Assembly (NCBI RefSeq): GCF_000001735.4
Contig: NC_003074.8
Span: 19,413,261-19,477,260 of the forward strand
DNA from: Arabidopsis thaliana
Taxonomy: Eukaryota > Streptophyta > Magnoliopsida > Brassicales > Brassicaceae
Length of the DNA: 64,000 nucleotides
Reading direction: 5' to 3'
Made by a program: the position numbers and the translations under genes. Below the pieces are notes generated by a model that was given only the letters and a program-made list of their open reading frames with translations, did not search any database and was not told where the DNA came from. Below, piece after piece: positions 12,575 to 23,989 of this stretch. Position 1 is the first letter of the stretch, and each line of letters opens with the position of its first letter.

Positions 12575-13772
12575 TTAGCGTAGTAGCCGCCGATTCACAG
12601 CCGGAGGTGGCGGTGGCTGAGCTTGAACCGGAGTAGCTTGACGAGGTGCACCTCCACCTCCCCCACCATTACTCTCCCAAGGCTTAACAGTAAACACCAC
12701 AATTAAAACCACAATAATGAGCAATAGCAAAATGGCAAAGCAAGTCCACTTCCGTGTGTTCTTCTGATAAAACCGTGCCTTAACAAGCCGGTCCGCACCA
12801 GACCGAACAAGCGAGTTAGCTCGTTTGACGTTGCCTTCAATGTCATCAAGCTGTGCACCCTGATGCTCAACCAACACAGCCATATCAAGAAACACTTGGT
12901 GCAACTCATTCAAACTCTTCTCAATATCTTTCACTGCGTCGTGCCTCTCCTGTATCTCGTTAATAGTGTCCAAAATCCTACCACGACCTTGTTCTTGAAT
13001 CGCTTTCTGCAAAAATGTTTCACTTTCACCTACAATATAATTCCAATTTATATCAATATCATGATTTAACCAAATTATAAACTAACAATTTCTTAAAAAG
13101 GTTTAACAACTTGCGCTATTTTCTTGCTCTTTAACGTTTAGAATTTGAATTTTGAAATTGACCAAAAAAATTGTTAAGAAAGAATTGGAAAAAATTATTA
13201 CCTGTGGAGATGAGACGCTCGAGGGTAGCTTCGTCGGGATATTCGCCGGTGACGGTGAAGCACATTCTCCCAACCGTCTCTTTGTACTCATTCGTGATCG
13301 TTTCTCTCACTCGACTAAATTTTTCCATCTCATCCTTCAGCTTCTTCCTCAACCCGTTAACCACCGAAGTTCTTTGCCGGTCCGACGACGAACCCGGTCC
13401 ACTTTCCGGTAAACTTCGGTTGACTTCATTAGCCCGATCTAAAGCCTCGAGGTTTCCTTTCAAGCGCCTCGCCGTCTTAAGCGCAGCAGTGACGTCAGCG
13501 TCCATCTTCTTCTTCAGCTCCTTCACCGCGTTAGCGTTATGAAGCGTCTTGCTCTGTTCGTTGCTCGATCGGAGGTTGTGACAGAGACGATCTAGCTCTT
13601 TAAGGTCTTCGTTTACAACCTCCACGTCGAGGAAGAACGTGTCTAGGTTGTTACCACCGTGGCAACTTCCGCCGGAGACTTTCGCTTTTGACATCTCGAT
13701 GTTGTGTGAGTGCGGCGGCGATGAACCGTCCGCGACGGAGGTTTTAAACGAGCCGGAGAGAAGATCGTTCAT
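12575..13772 (-). CDS. SYP122: Plasma-membrane syntaxin SYP122 (Qa-SNARE)
   Basis: Qa-SNARE that drives vesicle fusion at the plasma membrane, closely related to SYP121/PEN1 and involved in secretion and defence. Exons are 13202-13772 and 12575-13029, joined by a GT-AG intron, giving 341 aa. The N-terminal half is the Habc bundle (about residues 40-160). The SNARE motif spans about 200-265, with the zero-layer glutamine at Q247 in [15 protein letters not shown] single membrane anchor lies at about 286-305. After the anchor comes a 36-residue Gly/Pro-rich tail (GGGGGGAP, then PPPPPAV), an extension seen in the SYP121/122 group. W-box cores lie upstream at 13870-13875 and 14120-14125, consistent with its known pathogen response. 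Corresponds to At3g52400 from memory. Confidence 0.97.
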
Positions 13773-14766
13773 GGCTTAAGAGATCTTCGATTTTGAAAGT
13801 TGAAAGGAATTGAGAAAAGTAAAATCTTTTGATCAAAATCTGTTTGTTACAATTGTATTTATATTGACGAGTCAAATATGGAGAAAAAGAAAAGGAAAGT
13901 TTTAAACATTAGAACTGAAAATAAAAAAGGAAAAGTCTGATTAAAACGCGGTTTTGAAATTAAAGGATGCTTCGTTTGTTGTCAATGAAGTAGTATCTAC
14001 CTAACCGGGTTTTTTAGTGAGTGAACCGAAACACGTTTGTCAATAAATCCGTTTAACCAAAACAACTTTGTTGGGTTAACTAAACCACGTCAAGTACCAG
14101 ATTTTATGTGTGCTGACTCGGTCAAAATTTCATGATCTAGTCTAACAATAAAATAGAATTTCTAGATGATTGTTTGAACCGGTCGGTTTGATGAAGTTAA
14201 TTGAATTGCTGAAGGGAAACCAGACCAGAATTTCCAAGAAAGAGTGGATAAGGCTAGGATGAATGTGATGTATTGATATTTTAGGCAAAGTGGAAGATTT
14301 TAGAATTCATAGTCGCCGGAGACAATTAACACGAAGGTTTGAATTCGTCGCTGTCCATTTCGAATATTTTAATGCTAAGTTTTTTGTGGTGAAATTGATA
14401 TATAATAATCTTTTGTCCAACCATTAGTTTTTTTTTGTTTCTTCTCCAATTTGTCTTTGAAATAATAGTTTTGGGATTGGACAAAATAAAAAGTAATAGG
14501 TAAAACTGAACCAAAACAAACCTGTTTATATCGAAATTGAATCAAATTTCTTTTATTGGGTCAACCACCTTGTATTATGCAAATTGAAACTCTAATGGTG
14601 ACGTACGACAACACTAAGACCATGTTATCCGGCATGTCCTGGTCTAAAGTTTAATATTAAACCGAGTAGTTAATTTTAGAACTAAAATATGTTCAACTTG
14701 GTTATTATTAAGATAAAAAAATTTATTATATAAAATTTAGTTTTTAAAAATAGTAGAGGCTAGAGA
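13773..14766. promoter_or_regulatory. SYP122 upstream region with W-box motifs
   Basis: SYP122 lies on the minus strand, so its promoter is here. WRKY-type W-boxes on the reverse strand appear as AGTCAA at 13870-13875, GGTCAA at 14120-14125 and GGTCAA at 14559-14564. No coding gene was recognised. The motif matches are direct; the regulatory role is inferred. Confidence 0.45.
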
Positions 14767-14774
14767 CACATATT

Positions 14775-15935
14775 TAGAGGTGTCAAAATGGGTAACCCAA
14801 CTCAACCCAACTCATAATCAAATGAGTTTAGAGTTAAATGAGTTATGTGTTAACTCAACTCATTTTGTTAAATGGGTTGGGTCAACTCATAACTCATTTA
14901 ATTTGATGGGTTGAGTTGTTAAATGGGTTAACCCATTTAATTAATAATTTACTTAATTACTATTATAAAATAATAATAAATAATTATCATTATTAATTCA
15001 TTATCATCAAACTTAGGATATTTACGGATTCTACTTTTTATGGGTTTACGTTTTTTATGGGAAAATCTTGGGTTTACGTTTTTGGTGGGAAAATCACGGG
15101 TTTACGTTTTTGGTGGGAAAATCACGGGTTTACGTTTTTGGTGGGAAAATCACGGGTTTACGTTTTTGGTGGAAAAATTACGAGTTTACGTTTTTTGGCG
15201 AGAAAATTACGAGTTTACGTTTTTAGCGTCAAAATTACGAGTTTACGTTTTTGGCGGGAAAACCACGGGTTTATGTTTTTGGCGGAAAAATCTCGGGTTT
15301 ACGTTTTTGGCGGGAAAATCACGGGTTTACGTTTTTGGTGGGAAAATCACGGGTTTACGTTTTTGGAAAAAAATTATGGGTTTACGTTTTTGGCGGAAAA
15401 ATTACGGGTTTCCGTTTTTGGCGGGAAATTATGGATTTACGTTTTTGGCGGGAAAATCTCTGGTTTACGTTTTTGGCGGAAAAATCAGGGGTTTACGTTT
15501 TTGGCGGAAAAATCACGGGTTTACGTTTTTGGCGAGAAAATCACGGATTTACGTTTTTGGCGGGAAAATCACGGGTTTATGTTTTTTGGTGGAAAATTTA
15601 CGAGTTTACTTTTTCTCAATTTCATCGCATGTATATTTAAGAAATTTGGAAAAATATTAATTTTATTAAATTGGTTTAGATGTGTTGGTTAGACTTAAAT
15701 TGACATTGATTTAGAAATTTTAGTTGGTTTAATTCAATTTTACAAAACTTGATGGGTTAATTGGGTAAACCATTGAAACCATTAATCATTACAACCCAAC
15801 TCATTTTACTCATCAAACCAATTGACTCATCAACTCATTTGACCCATCAACTCATTTGAGTCAAAATTTTCAACTCATTAGGGTTTATGGGTTGAGTTGA
15901 GTTGACCAATAAATTTTGACCCATTGACACCCCTA
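14775..15935. mobile_element. Non-autonomous hAT-type DNA transposon
   Basis: The element begins TAGAGGTGTCAA and ends TTGACACCCCTA. These 12-bp ends are inverted repeats with one mismatch and have the typical hAT form TAGGGGTGTCAA. An 8-bp target duplication flanks it: CACATATT at 14767-14774 and CACATATC at 15936-15943 (7 of 8 match). The ends are packed with subterminal motifs in both directions (CCAACTCA, ACTCATTT, GGGTTGAGTT). The centre is a 28-bp minisatellite. There is no transposase, so it needed a helper. A named simple-repeat-bearing hAT family may exist for Arabidopsis in Repbase; I could not check. Confidence 0.88.
15042..15620. repeat. 28-bp minisatellite inside the hAT element (~20.5 copies)
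   Basis: The consensus unit is GGGTTTACGTTTTT followed by GGCGGGAAAATCAC. I counted twenty full units from 15042 to 15601 and a partial twenty-first. Most units are 28 bp and a few are 27 or 29. Variants fall mainly in the GGCGGGAAA part (GGTGGGAAA, GGCGGAAAA, GGCGAGAAA). The unit has few stops and is not a multiple of three, so long open frames appear in all three plus-strand phases. These look like artefacts, not genes, and an early annotation such as At3g52410 may rest on them. The core resembles an E2F binding site. Confidence 0.95.
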
Positions 15936-15943
15936 CACATATC

Positions 15944-16514
15944 AAATAATTTTAACCTATCTAAATTTTTTTTATAAAAATTACTAACTAACATGTCACG
16001 AGTTCACGACACATATCAATAAAAATATTAGATGTCTTCATGTATTAAGTCTAAATTTGTTAATACATTTACTGAGAAAATGAAAAAGTTAATAACTCTA
16101 TATGAAAAAGGAGGTTATATATAAGTAAAAAAGAAATTTGATAATAAATTAAGAAAAAAAAAAACACAATTTGTAACTATATTAGAAAAAAGGTAAAAGT
16201 TCCTTATCCTAACAAAAAAGAAATTGTTGATATATTGAACTATTTATCTAATTCTATTGATTGTTTTTTTCCATATATATATTCCCAAGAAAATAAAATA
16301 GGGATCCTTTCAATTATATTTACAATTATATAAAAAGTTTGTATTAATTAACCAATAGACGGATAAAAAGTTGGGCCATAGTTTAACAAACAAACTATCT
16401 TTATCCAATGAGAAGCCCAAACCGGCCCATTTTAAACATCCTAGTAAAACCCATCTCCCGATCTTAAACCATCGGTTGATACCACCGACACGCGAACAAG
16501 ACGACGACGCAGCG
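15944..16514. promoter_or_regulatory. OEP7 upstream region with two site II elements
   Basis: AT-rich DNA between the transposon and OEP7. TGGGCC at 16372-16377 and GGCCCA at 16424-16429 lie 86-143 bp before the OEP7 start. Such site II motifs are common near the start of broadly expressed plant genes. The motifs are seen; their function is inferred. Confidence 0.45.
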
Positions 16515-16709
16515 ATGGGAAAAACTTCGGGAGCGAAACAGGCGACTGTGGTGGTCGCAGCGATGGCGTTAGGATGGTTAGCCATAGAGATCGCTTTCAA
16601 GCCTTTCCTCGATAAATTCCGCTCCTCAATCGACAAATCTGACCCAACCAAAGACCCCGATGACTTCGACACCGCCGCTACTGCAACCACATCCAAAGAG
16701 GGTTTGTAA
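16515..16709 (+). CDS. OEP7: Chloroplast outer envelope membrane protein OEP7
   Basis: Small signal-anchored protein of the chloroplast outer envelope, inserted without a cleaved transit peptide and much used as a targeting model. The single exon encodes 64 aa. A hydrophobic segment (about residues 9-30, containing VVVAAMALGWLAIEIAF) is the combined signal and anchor. It is followed by a positively charged flank (KPFLDKFR) that directs envelope targeting rather than ER targeting. The C-terminal tail is acidic and Ser/Thr-rich and faces the cytosol. I chose the ATG at 16515 because upstream codons in the frame do not resemble protein and it gives the family's usual size. Corresponds to At3g52420 from memory. 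Confidence 0.93.
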   Translation: MGKTSGAKQATVVVAAMALGWLAIEIAFKPFLDKFRSSIDKSDPTKDPDDFDTAATATTSKEGL

Positions 16710-18305
16710 AATTAGGGTTTTATCAGATTAAAGAGATTTACTGATTTCAATCCATTTCATGTAACTGATGAATCCATGTGTTCTTAATCATAACAGTTTG
16801 AGCAATTTCTTTTGAGTCATGATCGTTTATTTGTCATCAATTTTTGGAAAAGTCTGCTATATTGAATCTGTTATTGTAGTTCAATCGCATAACAGAATCA
16901 TTAATCTAATCAATATTCATACATGATTTGTTACACCGTTTTTCGTATTTTGTATAAAGTTTCGAGCTGTATTATTAAGGTGGAAGAAGAGATTAGGAAT
17001 CCGATAAGTACTTAAATTGTTTTAAGTTATGATTCGATTATACGTATCTCTTGAAAAGAAGCATGTTAGAGCAAAATATCAAACTTGACAATTACAAGAT
17101 TGCTTTATAGATAAAGCAGATTAGCTAAATAAGTATAGGGAGACGATAACATGTGGTGATACAAAGATGTGTCAGATTGATTGTTTAACATCATTTAGTT
17201 GAGAAAACTTTGGACGACGACTGACTTCATCATATGAGAAAACACCAAGAAAATGTACTACTAGTCTCTAATGGAGAGACTTGGTTATAGAAGTTCATTG
17301 TTTAATTTGAATATTTACTCCAATTCAGGAAAATATCAAAACCAGAAAATTACATGAAAATTACTATAGATGGTAGCTTTGCAATGATTATTGTCCGGTT
17401 GGATAGTTTCATTGACATTTAGGATTCAGATTATCTCTTTTATCATTATCAGTTTGTTAAGGCAAGAGTTTTCTAATACATGCTTAAGTCCTAATCATCA
17501 GATATTTCTTCTTCAAACCTTTTTTGTTTTGTTTTGATAATTTGCCCCATTTTGTACTCTAGGTTTTTCCACAAAGATCCCAAACAGAGATTAAAAGATG
17601 ACAATGGCATGGACCTTTCAATGCTTTGTTTTTTTGTTAAATTAGATATAAACCTTTCCAAACAGTAAATTATCAAATTCATTAACAAGTATCTATATCT
17701 CTCTAGTAGAGGTAGACCACAACTTAAAAATCTCCTCAAGTCATGGTGGGTCTAACTTGTAGGACTTATATGGGCCAAATTGTATAACTATATCATGTTA
17801 AGCTGAAACTGAAAGTAATTGGTTCCTTTTAAAAGCTTAGCCAAAAAAACTTCAAAATGTCTGAGTCAAATGTAGGTTGATTTCTCTGCAATTTCCATGA
17901 AAGATAGATAGATAAACTCTTACCAAAGTTTCTGCATATCAAAAGTTGTCAATTTATGCTCAAGTCTAAACCATTCCGATTACATAGGATCACATGCTTT
18001 GATTCGCATTTTCTTCTACTATATATTTACATATTTTTTTGTCCTCTACACACAATGATTAAAAAATGAGAATGGACCTACCTTTCACAGCATTTCTTTA
18101 TTATTATTTTATAAAACCAGTACAATTTTACTAAATTATGATGTTAAAGTAAGAGACTTTGAAGAAGACGACTTAGCAAAGACCAAAACCAAGAAATTAC
18201 ATAGGAACAAGCCAAGAAGATACATAGATAATTTCTTTTTGCTTGTAATATATTTACAACTTCATAAACATCATCGTTCTGCAACTCTCTACTCGATATC
18301 CAATC
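16710..18305. other. Intergenic region and PAD4 promoter
   Basis: Contains the OEP7 3' region and 1.6 kb of AT-rich DNA with no credible gene. A W-box (AGTCAA, reverse strand) lies at 17864-17869, about 440 bp before the PAD4 start. Confidence 0.45.
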
Positions 18306-21032
18306 ATGGACGATTGTCGATTCGAGACGAGTGAGTTGCAAGCTTCGGTAATGATATCGACTCCTTTATTTACCGATTCTTGGAGTTCATGCAACACCGC
18401 AAATTGCAACGGGAGTATAAAGATCCATGACATCGCCGGGATTACATACGTTGCTATACCGGCGGTATCGATGATTCAGTTGGGGAATCTTGTGGGCTTG
18501 CCAGTCACCGGAGATGTTCTTTTCCCCGGCTTATCCTCCGATGAACCTCTACCTATGGTCGACGCTGCCATACTCAAACTCTTTCTTCAGTTAAAGGTTT
18601 GTTTTCTCTTCCTCTGTTTTTTTTTCTTTCTATTGGATGCAATTTAACCTATTTATTATCTTCAAGGCATGTGGATATTTGAATTTCAATTAATAATACC
18701 TCGAGAGAAAAATACAAAAATCATTAAATGCTAATATGGGAAATTATTTCACAAAGGATTTTAAAAAAAAACAAAATTCTATCATAAGTTTTATTCGTTT
18801 GGATTTGCGAAAACGAATTTTACCTATTAAAGTTACTATTTTTTTTACGTATTTTAGTACTTTTTAGTAGAACTGATGATCATTACTATTTTTTATTTAA
18901 ATATCTCTGTCCTCTGAATTTTGATGAATTATAATCCAAATGGAGGTTTTTTTTGTCCTTTTAAAAGATTATTATAAACTATCACCACCACCTACCCCAA
19001 TAGGCAATAGACAATAGATAATAAATAAAAATTATTTTCTTGTAAGAAATTCTAAAAAGATTCGTGGACACAATTATTCCAAATCCACCATTTGGAATAT
19101 GTCATTGTCGCGACCTTTGGATATCATAAGCAAGTCAATTGAAAGTTTGGTTTGTATGCCATCACGTCCGTCCGCCCAAGTGATTTAAAAAATTTACTAA
19201 TTAGTGAGTGAAACGTCATTGGTATTTTTGACACCAAAAAAAACAAAAAATGTTAATGGAATTGGTAGCTTTACGCTTTATGCTTTAACACACCTCGGCG
19301 AAGTTTATAAATGTGCGCTCAAAAAGTTTTTAACCCATGATTATTGTGTCACCATCATGTATTTTATTCCCTTTTTCGTCGAATACTTTTAGTTTTTGTT
19401 TTGTCTCTAAGGATATGAAAATCTTGAACAAAAACAAGTTCCTATTGGTTTTGATGAGTAGAAAAAACAAGAAGTGACCATTAATGTAGATATAAGTTGT
19501 AAAAATGGTAAGTCTAGAGAGGTGTCTTAACTGATTTTTATTCAAATTTGGTTAAACCAAGTAATTGGCAAATTTAGTCTCTAAATCAGTTTACATTATT
19601 AGAGGAAATTGTACACTCAGAAGGAAGGTAATCTATAATCAGTTTTGTTCTTGTTAGTCAACCAATTTACAGTAACGTCGACTGCATTAACGTGCAGATC
19701 AAGGAAGGATTGGAATTGGAATTGTTAGGTAAAAAGCTGGTGGTGATAACCGGCCATTCAACCGGCGGCGCATTGGCCGCTTTCACCGCACTTTGGCTTC
19801 TATCTCAATCTTCTCCGCCGTCATTCCGCGTCTTTTGTATCACCTTTGGCTCTCCTCTGCTCGGAAACCAATCTCTCTCCACCTCAATTTCACGATCACG
19901 TTTAGCACACAACTTCTGCCACGTGGTCTCCATCCACGACCTCGTTCCTAGAAGCAGCAATGAACAATTCTGGCCCTTTGGAACTTACTTGTTCTGTTCC
20001 GACAAAGGAGGTGTCTGTCTAGACAACGCTGGTTCTGTTCGTCTGATGTTTAATATCCTCAACACCACAGCAACTCAAAACACCGAGGAACATCAGAGGT
20101 ACGGACACTATGTGTTCACACTTTCACACATGTTTCTTAAATCTAGAAGCTTTCTTGGTGGGAGTATCCCCGACAATAGCTACCAAGCTGGTGTTGCGTT
20201 AGCCGTTGAAGCTCTAGGTTTCTCTAACGATGACACAAGTGGCGTTTTAGTCAAAGAATGTATAGAAACAGCTACAAGAATTGTTCGGGCTCCTATTCTG
20301 AGGTCAGCTGAGTTAGCCAATGAGCTTGCTAGTGTCTTGCCAGCAAGACTCGAGATTCAATGGTACAAAGATCGTTGCGATGCATCAGAAGAGCAGCTAG
20401 GTTACTACGATTTCTTCAAACGATATTCGTTGAAGAGAGACTTTAAAGTGAACATGAGTCGCATAAGACTAGCTAAGTTTTGGGACACAGTGATTAAAAT
20501 GGTGGAGACGAATGAGTTACCTTTTGATTTTCATTTAGGAAAGAAATGGATTTACGCATCTCAATTTTATCAACTCTTAGCCGAGCCACTCGACATTGCG
20601 AATTTCTACAAAAACAGAGATATAAAGACTGGCGGGCATTACTTGGAGGGGAATAGACCTAAAAGGTATGAGGTGATTGATAAATGGCAGAAAGGAGTTA
20701 AAGTGCCTGAGGAGTGTGTGAGAAGCAGATACGCGAGCACAACGCAAGATACTTGCTTTTGGGCTAAGCTTGAGCAAGCAAAAGAGTGGTTGGATGAGGC
20801 GAGAAAAGAGAGTAGTGATCCCCAGAGGAGATCTTTGTTACGGGAAAAGATTGTTCCATTCGAGAGTTATGCGAATACATTGGTGACGAAGAAGGAGGTT
20901 TCTTTGGATGTTAAAGCGAAGAACTCGAGTTATAGTGTGTGGGAGGCGAATCTGAAAGAGTTCAAGTGCAAAATGGGTTATGAAAATGAAATTGAGATGG
21001 TTGTTGATGAGAGTGACGCAATGGAGACTTAG
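18306..21032 (+). CDS. PAD4: PAD4, lipase-like immune regulator
   Basis: Partner of EDS1 in basal resistance and TIR-receptor immunity; the EDS1-PAD4 dimer senses TIR-made nucleotide signals and recruits the helper ADR1. Exons are 18306-18596 and 19698-21032, joined by a 1101-bp GT-AG intron in phase 0, giving 541 aa. The N-terminal half is an alpha/beta-hydrolase lipase-like domain with GHSTGG, placing the nucleophile at S118; an HDLVPRS motif supplies the acid region. The C-terminal half (about residues 300-541) is the helical EP domain, rich in Lys, Trp and Tyr. The intron is long for this genome, and nothing transposon-like was recognised in it. Corresponds to At3g52430 from memory. Confidence 0.97.
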
Positions 21033-22186
21033 TAGGACTAATAGCAAATCGAATGTTTGATATGCTATATAACAATCTGTATCATTGTTGTTCATCATGT
21101 TTATGCAAGACTTTCTGATGAATGTTACTATATATTCTAAAACAAAATTTATCGTCAATGTTCAACAAGTTTTGCAAGAGTTTCTTTTTTTGTGCAATGT
21201 GCAAAGAGTTTCTCATGTAGAGCTATTGCTCTCTTTTTTTTTTTTTTGGTGAGAAGTAAAGCTATTACTCTAAAACCAACATGTAGTGTGATGGTGATCT
21301 AATTTCAGGAATTTTAGAATACAAATATATAGAAAAACGTAAGACCTACTACATAGAATTCTTGGAGATTGCCAATATTTACATGATCCAAGAAGCTCTT
21401 TATCCCATTCAGATTTTCCTTTCCAATCCCCATTTTTCTGTGGGTTAATAAATCAAATAAATTCAAGTCAAATAAGTAGACAAATAGAGACAGTCCTTGT
21501 TCTTCAAAACTTGTGTCTTCTTGTTTCACCTTCTCGTTCTATAGTTTCTATTCACAGATCGTTACGCATACCTTACATACCATTTTCATACTATATACTA
21601 TTATATAATTATGACTATCTATGATTCGTTATCTACAAGTTCTGATTCTTAACGACTCTGGCCAAATATTCATCGTCCTCTCGCGAATATAATGTGAATA
21701 GAAAATGTTGCAATATAGATAACTCATGGTTTAGTACTTATTGATATGAATATTTTACTTAATATGATTGTAAGTACATTCTATTAATTTTAAAAGACAT
21801 ATATTAATCGTGCAGCATCCATAAACTAAGCCGTACAAATAGCTCAATGTACACCCAATAACCCATCTCTCCAAAGAGGCCATAGGCTTCTTAGTTCCCT
21901 TCGAAACAATCTCCAAGACGATCTATTTTCTTATTCATATCTTATGATAAAAAAAACAAATACTAGTATTTAAATATCTATCAAAGATTCAAAACCCTTA
22001 ACCCTGTCTCCCCCAAGAAGCAACAGTGAGTGCACCCTTACGAGGCATTTGCTCCCCCAAACTTCATCCACTCTCTAGCCTCCACGCGTCTCAAACTCTC
22101 CACATGCACAAACTCTCACCCACACATTCATGCATGCGTATATAATACATTCGTATTCCGATAGACTAAAGAAGAGCGAGAGAGAT
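21033..22186. other. Intergenic region and DOF3.5 promoter
   Basis: PAD4 3' region and 1.1 kb of AT-rich DNA, with a T-run at about 21232-21247. CT- and CA-rich sequence at 22040-22120 is the likely DOF3.5 promoter or leader. No other gene was recognised. Confidence 0.5.
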
Positions 22187-22930
22187 ATGGAGAGAGCAGA
22201 GGCCTTGACATCATCGTTTATATGGCGGCCAAACGCAAACGCAAACGCGGAGATCACGCCGAGTTGTCCAAGATGTGGATCCTCTAACACAAAGTTCTGT
22301 TACTACAACAACTATAGCCTCACTCAGCCTCGCTACTTCTGCAAAGGCTGCCGCAGATATTGGACCAAAGGTGGTTCCCTCCGCAATGTTCCTGTAGGCG
22401 GTGGCTGTCGAAAATCCCGCCGCCCCAAATCATCTTCTGGTAACAATACTAAAACTAGCCTAACCGCTAATTCTGGCAACCCCGGTGGTGGTTCACCAAG
22501 CATCGATCTTGCTCTTGTTTACGCCAATTTCTTGAATCCAAAGCCTGACGAATCTATACTACAAGAAAATTGCGACTTAGCCACTACGGATTTTTTGGTA
22601 GATAATCCTACCGGCACTTCCATGGACCCTTCATGGAGTATGGACATCAATGATGGTCATCATGATCATTATATTAATCCGGTGGAACACATTGTGGAGG
22701 AATGTGGTTATAATGGCTTGCCTCCATTTCCTGGTGAAGAGCTTCTCTCTTTAGACACTAATGGTGTTTGGTCTGATGCTTTGTTGATTGGTCATAACCA
22801 TGTAGACGTTGGCGTGACTCCGGTTCAGGCTGTACACGAACCGGTGGTTCATTTCGCTGACGAATCCAATGATTCCACCAATCTCTTGTTTGGAAGTTGG
22901 AGCCCTTTTGATTTCACTGCCGATGGATGA
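22187..22930 (+). CDS. DOF3.5: Dof zinc-finger transcription factor DOF3.5
   Basis: Plant-specific DNA-binding regulator that recognises AAAG cores. The single exon encodes 247 aa from the ATG at 22187; an in-frame ATG at 22130 would add 19 residues. The Dof finger occupies about residues 25-80 with CX2CX21CX2C cysteines at C27, C30, C52 and C55, followed by the basic stretch GGGCRKSRR. Beyond it are an Asn/Ser-rich linker and an acidic, Asp-rich C-terminal half that may be the activation region. A small NANANAE run lies just before the finger. I chose the downstream start because the upstream extension lacks Dof features. Corresponds to At3g52440 from memory. The target genes are unknown to me. 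Confidence 0.93.
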   Translation: MERAEALTSSFIWRPNANANAEITPSCPRCGSSNTKFCYYNNYSLTQPRYFCKGCRRYWTKGGSLRNVPVGGGCRKSRRPKSSSGNNTKTSLTANSGNPGGGSPSIDLALVYANFLNPKPDESILQENCDLATTDFLVDNPTGTSMDPSWSMDINDGHHDHYINPVEHIVEECGYNGLPPFPGEELLSLDTNGVWSDALLIGHNHVDVGVTPVQAVHEPVVHFADESNDSTNLLFGSWSPFDFTADG

Positions 22931-23520
22931 TCCTTATATTTGCATATAAATTTATGAATTTGTGTTATTGTACCTATTATACAAAGAATGATATACACGA
23001 TTATATGAAATTCTATAGATCATTTCATGTAATTAAGAAAGTCGATAAATTTTAAGTACAAATTTAAGGGGTAATAATATGTGTACTCTACAGATCATTA
23101 TTTATTTTGGTTATTCAGTCGTTTTGAAGATTTCCTCAAGAATCCCACGTGGAGGTCCTTGTCTTTGGATTCGATTGAGATTTGCTTCGTTACTTGAACT
23201 TGTACAATTCAGAGAAAGTGAGACGCACGTGTATCACGGTTGCACGTGTGAGAGCCTGTTAGTATCTCTGGCCTGTGTAGATCCTTCTCCAAAAAGGGAG
23301 TGTCAGAGAAAGAGCATATTTGTTCCTACTTTTCTTTCAACTCCTTTCTACATGAAAAGAAAAAGAAAAATGTGATATATCACAAGAGTTGTTTTTTATT
23401 TATTAGAGATTTATAAATACAATTTAGGCCGTTTACATGCGAAATCCAATTCTCTATGAATTGAACACTTTCTTAGCTTAAGCCTCGTATTCCTATTCAT
23501 ATTGCCAACTGTTAGAGGCA
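22931..23520. promoter_or_regulatory. DOF3.5 3' flank with three G-boxes
   Basis: Three perfect CACGTG hexamers lie within about 100 bp, at 23146-23151, 23226-23231 and 23243-23248. They fall in a locally GC-richer patch downstream of DOF3.5. They could be a bZIP/bHLH-bound enhancer or the promoter of an unannotated transcript. No coding gene was recognised. Confidence 0.35.
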
Positions 23521-23989
23521 AACAAAAAACTCATCTCTCAAGAACGAAGATAGACCCTCGCTACCATAACACCGCCACTTCAACAGCATTTTAATGTTTA
23601 TACACAACTAATGTACATATACATTTTTACAGCCATTTTGTGAAATAAATCCTGTAATTGAGACTTATTTACAATGGCTGTCACTGGATTTTAATGTTTG
23701 ATTTTGATAATTAAAAAAAAAATATTCGAATTAAATATTTGGCATTTAACAATGTTCCCTAAATCTCTCCACATTAACTACACGATTAGTTCCTAAAATA
23801 AAACTTTCAAAATATTTAATATCATTTAATTACTACAAAATTATCATTTTTGATATTGCTTTTCTCCATGACTATAACAATTCGATTATAATCATCAAAT
23901 CGCAGAGATATATGATAGCATTTACTTACTATAAAATTACAAAATATTTAGACAATAATTCATAAACATATTATAAATAAGATCAATAT

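Noticed and set aside
13152-13542. Plus-strand ORFs antisense to SYP122 exon 1
   Set aside because: They are shadows of the coding strand, and the minus-strand syntaxin is unambiguous.
23079-23375. 98-codon ORF downstream of DOF3.5
   Set aside because: No recognisable motif and no leader. The patch is better explained by its G-box cluster.
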